Assembly: GCA_019454045.1 (NCBI GenBank)
Contig: SKCR01023322.1
Span: 1 to 64,000 of the forward strand
Direction: 5' to 3'
DNA length: 64,000 nt
From: Zanthoxylum bungeanum
Taxonomy: Eukaryota > Streptophyta > Magnoliopsida > Sapindales > Rutaceae
Shown here: in pieces, positions 22,393 through 35,337 of the stretch
Position numbering within the stretch: the first letter of the stretch is position 1
Layout of the letters: each line of letters begins with the position of its first letter
Position numbers and translations under genes: made by a program
Notes under the pieces: generated by a model
Told to the model about the DNA's origin: nothing
The model's input: the letters and a program-made list of their open reading frames with translations, nothing else
Databases searched by the model: none

Positions 22393-23920
22393 TCAGACTC
22401 TCTCCGACTTACGCGGTTCTTGTGTATCAGAAGATTGTGGAACAGTCTCATCTCTGATGGACTGTTCGTGTTCCGTGAGGGGGTCAGTGCTAGGAATAGT
22501 ATCACTCCGATTTTCATCGAGTTCTACTTTCCTCCCACTTACCATTGCATTCATGAATTCATTTTCTAGGAAAATCGCATGAATAACAACAAATATTTTG
22601 TTCTCTTGTAGGTTGTAGAAATAATATCCTTTCGTTTCCTTAGGATAACCTATAAATAGGCACTTATTCGATTTTGGTTCTAGTTTAGTACTATCCAAAC
22701 GTTTAACATATGCCCAGCATCCCCAAATATTCAGGAATAAGAAACTCGGTTTCTTTCCTGCCCATATCTCATATGGAGTCTGTTCAACTGACTTTGACGG
22801 AACTTTATTCAAAATAAGTATTGCAATGTTTTTAATGCGTATTCCCAGAAGGAAATCGATAGCTCTGTGCGACTCATCATTGACCTTAACATGTCCAACA
22901 AAGTTCGATTTTTCTGTTCGGACACACCGTTCAATTGAGGTGTTCCGGGAGGAGTCCACTGTGAAAGAATACCATATTCTTTCAAGTAATCTTGAAAAAT
23001 CATTGATTAAGTATTCTCCACCACGGTCCGACCGCAATGTTTAATACTTTTGCCAGTCTGTTTTTCTACTTCGTGTCGAAACTCTTTGAATTTCTCAAAA
23101 GTTTCCGACTTGTGTTTCATAAGATACACATAACCATACGCGATGCATCATCCGTAAAGGTTATGAAGTATTCATATCCACCTCTAGCCTGGCTAGACAT
23201 GGGCCCATATACGTCACTATGAACGAGGGCTAACAGCTCGGTGGCACGTACATTTTACCACTAAAAGGTTTTAGGCATTTTTGCCTAATAAACAAGATTC
23301 CAGACATCATATGAATTAGGATCAAATCCGTCCAAGTATCCACTCTTCGAAAGTGTGGATATACGAGTTTTGTTAATATGTCTCAGACGACAATGCCGCA
23401 AATAAGTCTCATCCATTTTACTCAATTTGAGTTTTTTGTTTGTCATGTTATATGTTTGAGATTCGTTTATATCAAAATATAAAGACCATTATTCACATCT
23501 GCTGTACATATCTCAATATCATCTTTATAAACAAAACACCCAGTGTTCCTGAATACAAAGGTATACCCGCATCGGGTTAAACTAGACAGAGATAATACTC
23601 ATAGTCAAACTAGGTACAAAATAACAGTCGCCTAATGTAAGTACATGCCCTGAGGGCAGATTCAAAACATAGGTGTCAACGGCCAAAACAACGACTCTCG
23701 TCCCATTTTTGACTCATATGTCGATCTCCCCTGAAGCCAGTCTCCTGCTAATCTAAATATCTTGCACATCAGTACATATGTGAGTACCACATCCAGTATC
23801 AAAAATCCAATTTTTAACACTAGTAATGAACATGTTTATTTCAATAACAAACATACGTGAAGCCGGAGCCTTGCCCGCCTTCGCTTCCTTCAAGTCCACC
23901 TTGAACTTCGGCATTCACGC
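22393..23920 (-). pseudogene. Copia-A E1 protease and integrase, broken
   Basis: Minus strand. The protease motif WIFDTGCGTHIC lies at about 23800 (D-T-G triad intact). Integrase follows: a zinc-binding part around 23420-23280, the central catalytic region at about 23200-23000, and [13 protein letters not shown] sequence at about 23040. The 23037-22393 frame then carries scrambled sequence changing to KSVEQTPYEIWAGKKPSF and WGCWAYVKRLD. Several single-base indels break the frame, unlike E2 where the same region is one ORF. Confidence 0.85.
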
Positions 23921-24696
23921 TTCCAGTGACCCCATTTTCCACAGTGTAGGCAGACGTCTTGGGATTATCTTTGTCTTCCCAGAAGACTGTGATGAGTGAG
24001 CCTTGCCTTTTTCTTCTTCTTCTTCTTCACACCCCCAGAAATTCTTCGGCCAAGCCTTGGCCTTCTTGGATGTCGAAGTAAGATGCGCCTCGCGCTTCTT
24101 GCCTTCAGAAGCTCTGGCTCTGCCTCTTTCAGCATAGCCATTAACTCTCCAAGAGTTTTCTCTTGGTTCATCATATTATAGTTCATGATGAACCCGCCCC
24201 AACAGTCAGGCAGAGACTGTAAGATCAAATCTATGGAAGTCTCGTCCTCAAAGGTAATGCCCAGCTAACCCAGTTGTTCGATGTCAGCAATCATCTGCGA
24301 CACATAGTGTTCGACATATGTACCATCTGACATACGAGAGCGAAAGAGCTTCTTCTGTAAATCATACTTCTGAGATCTAAAATTAGATCTATGAAGATCC
24401 TTCAACTTCAACATCATCGCATAAGGATCCAATCCCTTGTTCTGACGACGAAACTGAGGAGTCATTGCGGCAAGCATAACGGATTGAGCAGTAAAGTTAT
24501 CATCACGATGAGTCTTCCAAAGCTCATGCTCCATTGGCTGCTCAAGTCCGGGCTCAGGCCCGAGAGGTCTCTCTATTACATAGAGCAACTTCTCAGCTCC
24601 TAGGACTATCCTGAGGTTCATTTCCCAGTCTGGAAAATTTACGCCGTTAAAGACATTCTCACCCTGATTATGTCCCTAACGCATCTTTCCAGCCAT
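23890..24696 (-). pseudogene. Copia-A E1 gag, broken
   Basis: Minus strand from ATG at 24696 (MAGK), with a stop three codons later. 24621-24265 encodes the capsid segment (EMNL-like start, IVLGAEKLLYVIE, DPYAMMLKLKDLHR). After a stop, 24228-23965 carries ILQSLPDCWGGFIMNYNMM and TLGELMAMLKEAE, with a lysine run from a (CTT)n tract. The zinc knuckle at about 23965-23915 is C-x2-C-x4-H-x4-C and intact. This is the UBN2-type gag common in plant Copia elements. Confidence 0.85.
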
Positions 24697-27034
24697 TTTG
24701 ATTGCTATAGTCCAACTATCCAATCAAATATTCGGTACACTCAAATGCAATGGTTACTATAGTCCAACTATATAACCAACTACAAATGGAGTAGTGTTGA
24801 GTACAGTCTAACTGTTCAAAGAAAACAATAAATGTATAATATTAGTCCAACTAATATATATAATAACGAAAAATAATAATAATAGAGCGCGCATATTAGC
24901 GAGTATTAAACGAAATTACAAATTTAATACTAGCCTCCCACTAATTTTCGGCGAGCCTCTAACCTCCGTTGAGTACTCGGGAAACCTAGTTTCCTAGGGG
25001 CTAGGATCCCGTTAAATAATACACAACCTTGACTTTGGCCAACAAGCTGTATAAAATTTAACTAGGTAGATCTCTAAGATCAATTGGATCCCATCCAATT
25101 CCTAGATCCGGTAGGTGGACATCCAAGTCCGAAACATATATCTAATATATTTCCTAACCTGTTTCCTCTGAATCAACTAAGCCTTGGCTTTGGCTCAACA
25201 AGCTTAATGATTCCAGTTAAGCGTGACCTATTGACAGTGGGAAAACTTTGTAATCCACGTCGATGAACAAGAGTGACCTTGACTTTGGCCAACAAGTCAC
25301 AACTGCCCAAGACATGCGATATTAACAAAGCTTTCATGGTTCAAACACATCCGCGATAGACAATGATCTTGACTTTGGCCAACAAATCAAAGCCAATCTT
25401 GGATCTTGAGAGAGAACCACTCAATGGAAGGAAACACTTAATATTAAATGCGAGGGCGTTTTCGTAAATTGGCAACCAATTTATTATCTTTGATTAGGTC
25501 TCATCATACACCCTTAAACATGCATTCTAAAAGCACAATAAGGCGCGATAAATATAATAATGATATGCGGATGGATATTCATATACATTTTGTTCCTAGA
25601 ATAAATCTCTCTATTTTCTTTTCCTCTCTCCCGCTAGCACTTTACATTCTTCTATTTCCAAATTACATAACACTATAAGAAACCTCATTTACATTGAGGG
25701 GAATTGGTGAGAAGAGAAATACAATGAGAATAAGAGGTGATGTGCTGGACACGCAGGTCCAATTTCATATAAATACAATATTTACAACAATTTCTAAAAT
25801 TACCCCCACCCATCTAATATTCATCCGATATACATTATTCAAACAAATACATCCAAGAATTCACACATAACATGTTATCAATCAATATAATCTAATTAAT
25901 TAATTCTTCAAATAATGACCATCCAATGTTCATACAACGAATTGATTTGCGCGAGTCCAACTCGTTTAAAAATAAATACTCAAAGTAAGTATTCTTGAAT
26001 TATATCAAACTACAATATTAAATCCAATTTAAATTGTATTCAATACTAATTCAAATTTAATTCCAATTAAACAATTACACTTATTCTAATATAATAATGC
26101 CTTTTTAGACTTGGATTCCAAATCCAATCCAAATGGTCTCAAAGGCTTTAATTCCAAATTAAACAATTACACTTATTCTTTTATAATAATGTCTTTTTAG
26201 ACTTGGATTCCAAATCCAATCCAAATGGTCTCAAAGGCCTATTTAGCATCCAATGCCAATTCTATTAGGTCCAATGGGCTTTAATTAATTCTTTAGGCAT
26301 GGACCTTTGACTAATATGGATCAAGCCCATAATGCATTGGCTCATTTAGGAATCACCCTATGCCATAAATTAATTTTGGCCCATTAGGCCCAATTAGATT
26401 ATTAAAGGCCCAAAAGTCATATTTTGGACTTTTATGGAAATAGTTTAGGCCCAATTGGATCCAACCCAATTGTCCACAACCAAACTTGGCCCCAACCAAG
26501 CCCATTAATCCAAATATAACCAAATTAGCACATTTAGTATTTTAGGGACTAATTTACATTAATACAATATTCCAATATTACATTAATCCATTTAAGTGTA
26601 ATTAACATAACTAATTAATTAATCTAACATTTCCAAAATATTAATTAATCTAATTAATCATGCTTATCTTTCCAATCATGTCCAACACAAATTGAAGCAA
26701 AATCAAGTCTCCAACAAACATGCTAACTCACGGCAATGACAAGAAATTAATATCCAATTTGATTCCAATCCAATTAAATCAACATTCAACATATATATCA
26801 TGTCATTAACACATCCAAGTGTCAAAATTTTAAAAATCACCATGAGTTATACTAGGGTAAGTTAAGGCCATGATAGGGAAATTTGATCCAATCAATTTTT
26901 AACAATCCAACAATGCACAACACCAAGTTACCATCATCTAACATCAACCAACAACTCAATTTTGAATTTTCATGCCCAAGCAAAAATTCCTAATTAAGTT
27001 TATGAACCCTAGTTTTCAAAATCATATTTAGCAA
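24697..27034 (-). other. Copia-A E1 long untranslated leader
   Basis: About 2.3 kb between primer site and gag, very long for a Copia element, with no convincing ORF. It contains the repeated word CTTGACTTTGGCCAACAAG at 25028 and 25278, a shorter version at 25368, and a variant at 25183. A 91-bp tandem duplication starts at 26057 and 26148. Both features recur in E2. Confidence 0.75.
26057..26240 (-). repeat. 91-bp tandem duplication in Copia-A leader (E1)
   Basis: Units start at 26057 and 26148, each running from TTAATTCCAA through GGATTCCAAATCCAATCC to GTCTCAAAGGC. E2 has the same pair at about 34345-34530. Confidence 0.85.
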
Positions 27035-27048
27035 GGCTCTAGATACCA
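27035..27048 (-). other. Copia-A E1 primer binding site
   Basis: On the minus strand TGGTATCTAGAGCC, the tRNA-iMet complement with one extra T, one base inside LTR2. The same site is at 35323-35336 for E2. Confidence 0.8.
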
Positions 27049-27049
27049 T

Positions 27050-28962
27050 TGTTAGTCTCTAAGACATGCCACAAGATCCTAAACATGATTTTATGTGTGA
27101 AAATTACAAGAAAAATGGCGGAATCATTTACTATGTAATTTGGAGAAATTTCAATTTTTCTTTTGGATGAAGCTCCAAGCTTGTTGTTTTGTTCTTGGGT
27201 GAGTTCCTATCACCTTATTTGACTCCTCCAAGTGCTAGCTTAGTGAAATTTTGAAGCAAAATTTCATTCCAAATGAGAGAAGGATCGACAATGAGAGAAG
27301 AAAGAGAGTGAATAGTGTGTTGTTTCCAAAAACTTGGTAGTTGTGTGTTAAAGACAATTAATTAATAAAACCAACTACTTCCATCATATTAGACATTTGA
27401 TGTAAGTCATGTGGTCCCACCACACTTAAATTCAAATTTTGAGTTGGCTTATACAACACACAACTTGACATGGGTCCACCAAAGTCAAAGATATTGTTTT
27501 CCCATAGCAACAAAAAGACACACGCTAAGTCACGGGAAATTTTATCGAGTTCGTTTAATCCAATTAAATGAATTTTCCATCGCGCCATAATTAAATCCAA
27601 TTTAATTAAATAATTATGCCTCGCAAAAATATTACGATAGTCACTTTCAAATTAATTCTAAATTAATTCGTTTGTCCGAATTAAATACAATTTTAATTCG
27701 TATTGAAATCTGATTTCAATTAATATATCCAATATATTATTTTAGCCACAAATAAATAAATTAAATAGAAAAATCTAATTTAACTATTAAATTTATTTTA
27801 TCGATTAATTCTAAATTAATCGCGTTCTCTCTTCTATACGAATTTAATCCCAGATTAATTCTTGTCTCAATTAATCCCAGATTAATTTTCTCTCTCATAA
27901 ATAATCTCAGATTAATTTTATTGAGTCAAATGTCATTGGTGAATCTTTAGGAAGCGACCCAAGAGATTTCTGGATATATTGGCAGTAAATACGGTTATCA
28001 GAATATCCAAACACATGCGTACCCTGTACCATGTTCTCACCGATTTACAATATATGGTATGCTTCTAGAAAAGCATCGTGCCTACCCAATTCTCCAGAAA
28101 TATTCACCGAGGAATATCATATGTATCAGGCGTAGTAATACTAATATTATGTAATACGTAATACGATCCAGTATCGGATGTCACATGCTAGGCCTAGGGC
28201 TGGCTCTGTGTCTGCCCCATACGAAGCATATCCCGAGTAACTAATCTCTATAATCGGGAAGTCATGACCTAGTCATACTATCCCGATAACTGCAGCTTTT
28301 AAGAGTACTAGTTCTGTACCCTGTGTGACCATCATCTCTATATGACTAAAGTGATACTCTCATATTGACATCACATCCAATACACTATGATTCTCAGTAA
28401 ACCCAATACAGGCGTACACAGAACCTGTTAAAGCTCCAGACGATCAATACTAAAGTAAACTGATTGTCGCAAGTAATAGCGACGTAAGTCTCAGGTTAAA
28501 GATCACATACACCTACCCTGATTCGGATTCCCATAGACACATAGTCATACTACCAATGGGATTCCGAGTGGGTCTATCTAGAGTGAACTTTACCCGGTCT
28601 AACGGCTAACAGAACCTCTTATTACACTTGCATAAATATCCAATACCTAAATATATGAGAACTATGTTGTTAAGCTTCCATAACGCGCACAAGTGTAATA
28701 CTAGTCTATTCTGCATATTCAATGTCCAGTCTCGATAATACTTCGACTAGCGATATTTAATGATTAAACCGTTCGTGGATTAATATTGTCTCATATCTTA
28801 TTAATCTGATTTAACCATATGGACTCTTATCATTAATATATATTCAAGTAATCTAATTACAATAATGATAAAATAGCAATTTCCTTTGGTCACATAGTTA
28901 ATTTGTACAAAAACACAATGTTCTTTACAAATAGTGATGTTATGGGTCATAATTGTCCAACA
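27050..28962 (-). repeat. Copia-A LTR2, shared middle LTR
   Basis: 1913 bp. Plus-strand start TGTTAGTCTCTAAG, end AATTGTCCAACA. The E1 primer site abuts its low-coordinate side and the E2 polypurine tract (28963-28975) its high side. It is therefore the 5' LTR of E1 and the 3' LTR of E2. Confidence 0.9.
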
Positions 28963-29032
28963 ATCTCCCACTTGGCCTATAGTCAATCACTCAAGTATCT
29001 AACACCTGAACTATGTACATGTCGCTCAAATT

Positions 29033-29520
29033 TTACTGAGATATAGCATTCGTCATCGGATCTGCAATGTTATCATCTGATGCGATCTTCTCGATCTTCA
29101 CATCGCTACGATGTATGATCTCACGAATTAGATGAAATCGTCGAAGTACATGCTTGGATCGTTGATGAGACCGTGGTATGAAATCGTCGAAGTAAATGCT
29201 TGGATCGTTGATGAGACCGCAGTTCCTTAGCTTGTACGATAGCCCCATTATTGTCACAATACAAAGGTACGGGCTCAGTTGCTAAAGGAACTACTCCTAA
29301 TCCAATTAGGAATTTACGGATCCAAACTACTTCTTTTGTTGCCTTAGCTGCAGCAATATATTCTGCTTCTGTTGTTGAATCGGCAACAGTCTCTTGCTTG
29401 GAAGATTTACAGCTCACTTCTTTGTTGTTTAAACAAAATATGTACCCTAATTGCGATTTGTAGTCGTCTTTGTCATTTTGGAAACTTGCATCGGTGAACC
29501 CAGTTACCTCAAGTTCTCCT
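29033..29520 (-). pseudogene. Copia-A E2 RNase H, frameshifted
   Basis: Minus strand: SCKSSKQETVADSTTEAEYI, then YCDNNGAIVQAKE, giving two of the catalytic acidic residues. The frame then runs off at SHQRSKHLLRRFH. The last part (RSDVKIEKIASDDNIADP) is in the other frame. The cause is the same 46-bp tandem duplication as in E1 (words at 29141 and 29187). Confidence 0.85.
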
Positions 29521-29548
29521 TCCCCATAGACTAAGAAAGCATCTTAGT

Positions 29549-30620
29549 TTATTTAAGATACTTAAGGATGTTCTTTACAGTAATCCAGTGACCATCACCT
29601 GGATCGGCCTGATAGCGACTGCACATGCTCAAAGCATATGAGACATCAGGTCGCGTACATATCATGGCGTACATGATCGATCCGACTGCTGAAGCATACG
29701 GGATCCAAATCATTGCATCTCTCTCATCTTGAGTTTTAGGACACATATCCTTCGATAGAGAGACGCCATGTGACACCGGAAGCAGCCCCCTCTTGGACTG
29801 ATCCATGTTGAATCTCTTCAACACTTTGTCAATGTACGAGCTCTGGGAGAGTGCCAACAACTTTCTAGATCTATCCCGGTAGATCCTTATTCCTAGAATA
29901 AAGGCTGCCTCTCCCAGGTCTTTCATGGAGAATTTTAATGAAAGCCAAGCTTTCACCGATTGTAGCATGGGAATGTCATTTCCAAGAAGCAATACATCAT
30001 CAATGTATAGGACAATTAATGTCAGTGTGCTCCCATTAACCTTCTTATATACACAAGAATCATCTTCGTTTTGAATGAAACCATATTCTTTTATGATCTC
30101 ATCAAAACATTGGTTCCAAGAACGCGATGCTTGCTTTAATCCATAAATGGATCGGTTTAACTTGCAAACCTTGTTTGCATGTTTTGGCAGGACAAAACCG
30201 TCAGGCTGTTGCATATAAACATCTTCCAAAAGGTTTCCGATAAGGAAATCGGTTTTGACATCCATCTGCCATATTTCATAATCGAAATATGCAGCAATAA
30301 CAAGCATTATCCGAATGGATTTAATCATGGCAACGGGTGAAAAGGTTTCACCGTAATCGACACCATGTCGTTGACGATACCCTTTAGCTACAAGCCTAGC
30401 TTTGTACGTTTGTATGTTGCCTACCATGTCTCTCTTCTTTTAAAGATCCATTTACAACCAATAGGCTTAATGCCTTCTGGTACATCAACCAGTGTCCAAA
30501 CTTGGTTGGTATACATGGAATCCATTTCGAACTTCATGGCTTCTTGCCATAAAGTGGAGTCGATACCTTGTATCGCTTCCTCATACGTAGGTGGTTCATC
30601 TTCCTCAATAAGATTAATGT
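29549..30620 (-). pseudogene. Copia-A E2 reverse transcriptase, nearly intact
   Basis: The minus-strand frame 30427-29549 (292 codons) spans YKARLVAKGYRQRHGVDYGET, WQMDVKTDFLIGN, GLKQASRSWNQ, the catalytic YIDDVLLLGN (about 30005), and then the RT-RNase H connection SYALSMCSRYQADPG. The N-terminal KPIGCKWIFK part (30620-30430) is out of frame by an indel near 30430. No stop occurs within the core, so this copy decayed less than E1. Confidence 0.9.
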
Positions 30621-30897
30621 CTACATGAGGTGAGATCAGAAACCCATACCTCTTAAGTTGTTTTCTGACTCTCTCCGACTTACGCGGTTCTTGTGTATCA
30701 GAAGATTATGGAACAGTCTCATCTCTGATGGACTGTTCGTGTTCCGTGAGGGGGTCGGTGCCAGGAACAGTATCACTCCAATTTTCATCGAGTTCTACTT
30801 TCCTCCCACTTACCACTGCATTCATGAATTCCTTTTCTAGGAAAATCGCATGAAGAGCAACAAATATTTTGTTCTCTTGTGGGTTGTAGAAATAATA

Positions 30898-31770
30898 TCA
30901 TTTCGTTTCCTTAGGATAACCTACAAATAGGCACTTATCCGATTTGGGTTCTAGTTTGGTACTATCCAAACGTTTAACATATGCCCAGCATCCCCAAATC
31001 TTCAGGAATAAGAAACCTGGTTTCTTTCCTGTCCATATCTCATATGGAGTCTGTTCAACAGACTTTGACGGAACCTTATTCAAAATAAGTATTGCATTAT
31101 TTAATGCGTATCCCCAGAAGGAAATCGGTAGCTCTGTGCGACTCATCATTGACCTTACCATGTCCAACAAAGTTCGGTTTCTCCGTTCGGACACACCGTT
31201 CAATTGAGGTGTTCCGGGAGGAGTCCACTGTGAAAGAATACCATATTCTTTCAAGTAATCTTGAAACTCATTGCTTAAGTATTCTCCACCACGGTCCGAC
31301 CGCAATGTTTTAATACTTTTGCCAGTCTGTTTTTCTACTTCGTGTCGAAACTCTTTGAATTTCTCAAAAGTTTCCGACTTGTGTTTCATAAGATACACAT
31401 AACCATAACGCGATGCATCATCCGTAAAGGTTACGAAGTATTCATATCCACCTCTAGCCTGGCTAGACATGGGCCCGCATACGTCACTATGAACGAGGGC
31501 TAACAGCTCGGTGGCACGTACATCTTTACCACTAAAAGGTGTTTTAGGCATTTTGCCTAACAAACAAGATTCGCAGACATCATATGAATTAGGATCAAAT
31601 CCGTCCAAGTATCCATTCTTCGAAAGTGTGGATATACGAGTTTTGTTAATGTGTCCCAGACGACAATGCCACAAATAAGTCTCATATGTTTTACTCAATT
31701 TGAGCTTTTTATTTGTCATGTTATATGTTTGAGATTCGTTTATATTCAAAATATAAAGACCATTATTCAC
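30898..31770 (-). CDS. Copia-A E2 integrase (GAG-pre-integrase zinc domain plus DDE core), open fragment
   Basis: An open frame of 290 codons on the minus strand. The zinc region shows WHCRLGHINKTRI and CESCLLGK. The catalytic triad is readable: D in VHSDVCGP, D in [10 protein letters not shown] in GVSERRNRTL. The C-terminal WGCWAYVKRLD and CLFVGYPKETK segments follow. It would insert the cDNA into host DNA. Upstream protease sequence joins in other frames, and the frame stops at KETK before reaching RT, so the polyprotein as a whole is broken even though this domain is open. Confidence 0.85.
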   Translation of the reverse strand: MNNGLYILNINESQTYNMTNKKLKLSKTYETYLWHCRLGHINKTRISTLSKNGYLDGFDPNSYDVCESCLLGKMPKTPFSGKDVRATELLALVHSDVCGPMSSQARGGYEYFVTFTDDASRYGYVYLMKHKSETFEKFKEFRHEVEKQTGKSIKTLRSDRGGEYLSNEFQDYLKEYGILSQWTPPGTPQLNGVSERRNRTLLDMVRSMMSRTELPISFWGYALNNAILILNKVPSKSVEQTPYEIWTGKKPGFLFLKIWGCWAYVKRLDSTKLEPKSDKCLFVGYPKETK

Positions 31771-31859
31771 ATTTGCTGTACATATCTCAATATCATCTTT
31801 ATAAACAAAACACCCAGTGTTCCTGAATACAAAGGTATACCCGCATCAGGTTAAACTAG

Positions 31860-32980
31860 ATACAGAGATAATATTCCTAGTCAAACTAGGTACAAAATAA
31901 CAGTCGCCTAATGTAAGTACATGCCCTGAGGGCAGATTCAAAACATAGGTGCCAACGGCCAAAACAGCGACTCTCGTCCCATTTCTGACTCGTATGTCGA
32001 TCTCCCCTGAAGCCAGTCTCCTGCTAATCTACAGATCATGCACATCAGTACATATGTGAGTACCACATCCAGTATCAAAAATCCAATTTTTAAAACTAGT
32101 AGTGGACATGTTTATTTCAATAACAAACATACCTGAAGCCGGAGCCTTGCCCGCCTTCGCTTCCTTCAAGTCCGCCTTGAACTTACGGCAGTCACGCTTC
32201 CAGTGACCCCGTTTGCCACAGTGTAGGCAGACGTCTTGGGATTTGTCATTTGTCTTCCCAGAAGACTGTGATGATTGAGCCTTGCCCTTCTTCTTCTTCT
32301 TCTTCACACCCCCAGAAGTCTTCGGCCAAGCCTTGGCCTTCTTGGATGTCGAAGTAAGATGCGCCTCGCGCTTCTTGCCTTTCAGAAGCTCTGGCTCTGC
32401 CTCTTTCAGCATAGCCATTAACTCTCCAAGAGTTTTCTCTTGGTTCATCATATTATAGTTCATGATGAACCCGCCCCAACAATCAGGCATAGACTATAAG
32501 ATCAAATCTATGGAAGTCTCGGCCTCGAAGGTAATGCCAGCTGATCTTAGTGTTAGCAATGCATATGTATGTAAATCATTTGACATAGTGTTTGAGCATA
32601 TGTACCCTGTATTACTACGAGAGAGAAAGGCTTTTTCGTAAATCATACTTCTGAGATCTAAGATTAGATCTATGAAGATCCTTCAACTTCAACATCATCG
32701 CATAAGGATCCAATCCCTTGTTCTGACGACGAAACTGAGGAGTCATTACAGCAAGCATAATGGATTGAGCAGTAAAGTTATCATCACGATGAGCCTTCCA
32801 AAGCTCATGCTCTACTGGTCGCTAAAGTCCGGGCTCAGGCCCGAGAGGTCTCTCTATTACATAGAGCAACTTCTCAGCTCCCAGGACTATCATGAGGTTC
32901 ATTTCCCAGTCTAGAAAATTTACGCCGTTAAAGACATTCTCACTCATGATTATGTCCCTAACGCTTATCTTTCCAGCCAT
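31860..32980 (-). pseudogene. Copia-A E2 gag and protease, broken
   Basis: Gag starts at ATG 32980 (MAGKISVRDIIMSENVFNG) and runs to a stop near 32822. After a badly diverged patch (32537-32640), the frame 32490-32029 carries WGGFIMNYNMM, a lysine-rich linker and a complete zinc knuckle (C-x2-C-x4-H-x4-C: CLHCGKRGHWKRDC). It ends in the protease active site WIFDTGCGTHIC. Gag packages the RNA; the protease would cleave the polyprotein. Confidence 0.85.
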
Positions 32981-35322
32981 TTTGATTGCTATAGTCCAAC
33001 TATCCAATCAAATATTTCGGGTACACTCAAATGCAATGGTTACTATAGTCCAACTATATAACCAACTACAAATGGAGTAGTGTTGAGTACAGTCTAACTG
33101 TTCAAAGAAAACAATAAATGTATAATATTAGTCCAACTAATATATATAATAACGAGAAATAATAATAATAGAGCGCGCATATTAGCGAGTATTAAACGAA
33201 ATTACAAATTTAATACTAGCCTCCCACTAATTTTCGGCGAGCCTCTAACCCTCCGTTGAGTACTCGGGAAACCTAGTTTCCTAATGGGCTAGGATCCCGT
33301 TAAATAATACACAACCTTGACTTTGGCCAACAAGCTGTATAAAATTTAACTAGGTAGATCTCTAAGATCAATTGGATCTCATCCAATTCCTAGATCCGGT
33401 AGGTGGACATCCAAGTCCTAAAAATATATCTAATATATTTCCTAACCTGTTTCCTCTGAATCAACTAAGCCTTGGCTTTGGCTCAACAAGCTTAATGATT
33501 CCAGTTAAGCGCGACCCATTGACAGTGGGAAAGCTTCGTAATCCACGTCGATGAACAAGAGTGACCTTGACTTTGGCCAACAAGTCACAACTGCCCAAGA
33601 CATGCGATATTAACAAAGCTTTCATGGTTCAAACACATCCACGATAGACAATGATCTTGACTTTGGCCAACAAATCAAAGCCAATCTTGGATCTTGAGAG
33701 AGAACCACTCAATGGAAGGAAACGCTTAATATTAAATGCGAGGGTGTTTTCGTAAATTGGCAACCAATTTATTATCTTTGATTAGGTCTCATCATACACC
33801 CTTAAACATGCATTCTAAAAGCACAATAAGGCGCGATAAATATAATAATGATATGCGGATGGATATTCATATACATTTTGTTCCTAAAAAAATCTCTTTT
33901 TTCTTTTCCTCTCTCCCGCTAGCACTTTACATTCTTCTATTTACCCAATTACATAACACTATAAGAAACCTCATTTACATTGAGGGGAATTGGTGAGAAG
34001 AGAAATACAATGAGAATAAGAGGTGATGTGCTGGACACGCAGGTCCAATTTCAAATAAATACAATATTTACAACAATTTCTAAAATTACCCCCACCCATC
34101 TAATATCCATCCGATATACATTATTCAAACAAATACATCCAAGCATTCACACATAACATGTTGTCAATCAATATAATCTAATTAATTAATTCTTCAAATA
34201 ATGACCATCCAATGTTCATACAACGATTTGATTTGCGCGAGTCCAACTCGTTTAAAAATAAATACTCAAAGTAAGTATTCTTGAATTATATCGAACTACA
34301 ATATTAATCCAATTTAAATTGTATTCAATACTAATTCAAATTTAATTCCAAATTAAACAATTACACTTATTCTAATATAATAATGTCTTTTTAGACTTGG
34401 ATTCCAAATCCAATCCAAATGGTCTCAAAGGCTTTAATTCCAAATTAAACAATTACACTTATTCTTTTATAATAATGCCTTTTTAGCCTTGGATTCCAAA
34501 TCCAATCCAAATGGTCTCAAAGGCCCATTTAGCATCCAATGCCAATTCTATTAGGTCCAATGGGCTTTAATTAATTCTTTAGGCATGGACTTGGCCATTA
34601 TGGATCAAGCCCATAATGCATTGGCCCATTTAGGAATCACCATATGCCATAAATTAATTTTGGCCCATTAGGCCCAATTAGATTATTAAAGGCCCAAAAG
34701 TCATATTTTGGACTTTTATGGAAATAGTTTAGGCCCAATTGGATCCAACCCAATTGTCCACAACCAAACTTGGCCCAACCAAGCCCATTAATCCAAATAT
34801 AACCAAATTAGCCCATTTAGTATTTTAGGGACTAATTTACATTAATACAATATTCCAAATATTACATTAATCCATTTTAAGTGTAATTAACATAACTAAT
34901 TAATTAATCTAACATTTCCAAAATATTAATTAATCTAATTAATCATGCTTATCATTCCAATTCATGTCCAACACAAATTGAAGCAAAATCAAGTCTCCAA
35001 CAACATGCTAACTCACGGCAATGACAAGAAATTAATATCCAATTTGATTCCAATCCAATTAAATCAACATTCAACATATATATCATGCCATTAACACATC
35101 CAAGTGTCAAAATTTAAAAAATCACCATGAGTTATACTAGGGTAAGTTTCGGCCATGATAGGAAAATTAGGGAAATTTGATCCAATCAATTTTTAACAAT
35201 GCACAACTCCAAGTTATCATCATCTAACATCAACCAACAACTCAATTTTGAATTTTCATGCTCCAAGCAAAAATTCCTAATTAAAGTTTATGAACCCTAG
35301 TTTTCAAAATCATATTTAGCAA
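32981..35322 (-). other. Copia-A E2 long untranslated leader
   Basis: Same organisation and length as the E1 leader: CTTGACTTTGGCCAACAAG at 33316 and 33566, a shorter version at 33656, a diverged copy near 33471, and a 91-bp tandem duplication at about 34345-34530. No ORF supported. Confidence 0.75.
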
Positions 35323-35337
35323 GGCTCTAGATACCAT

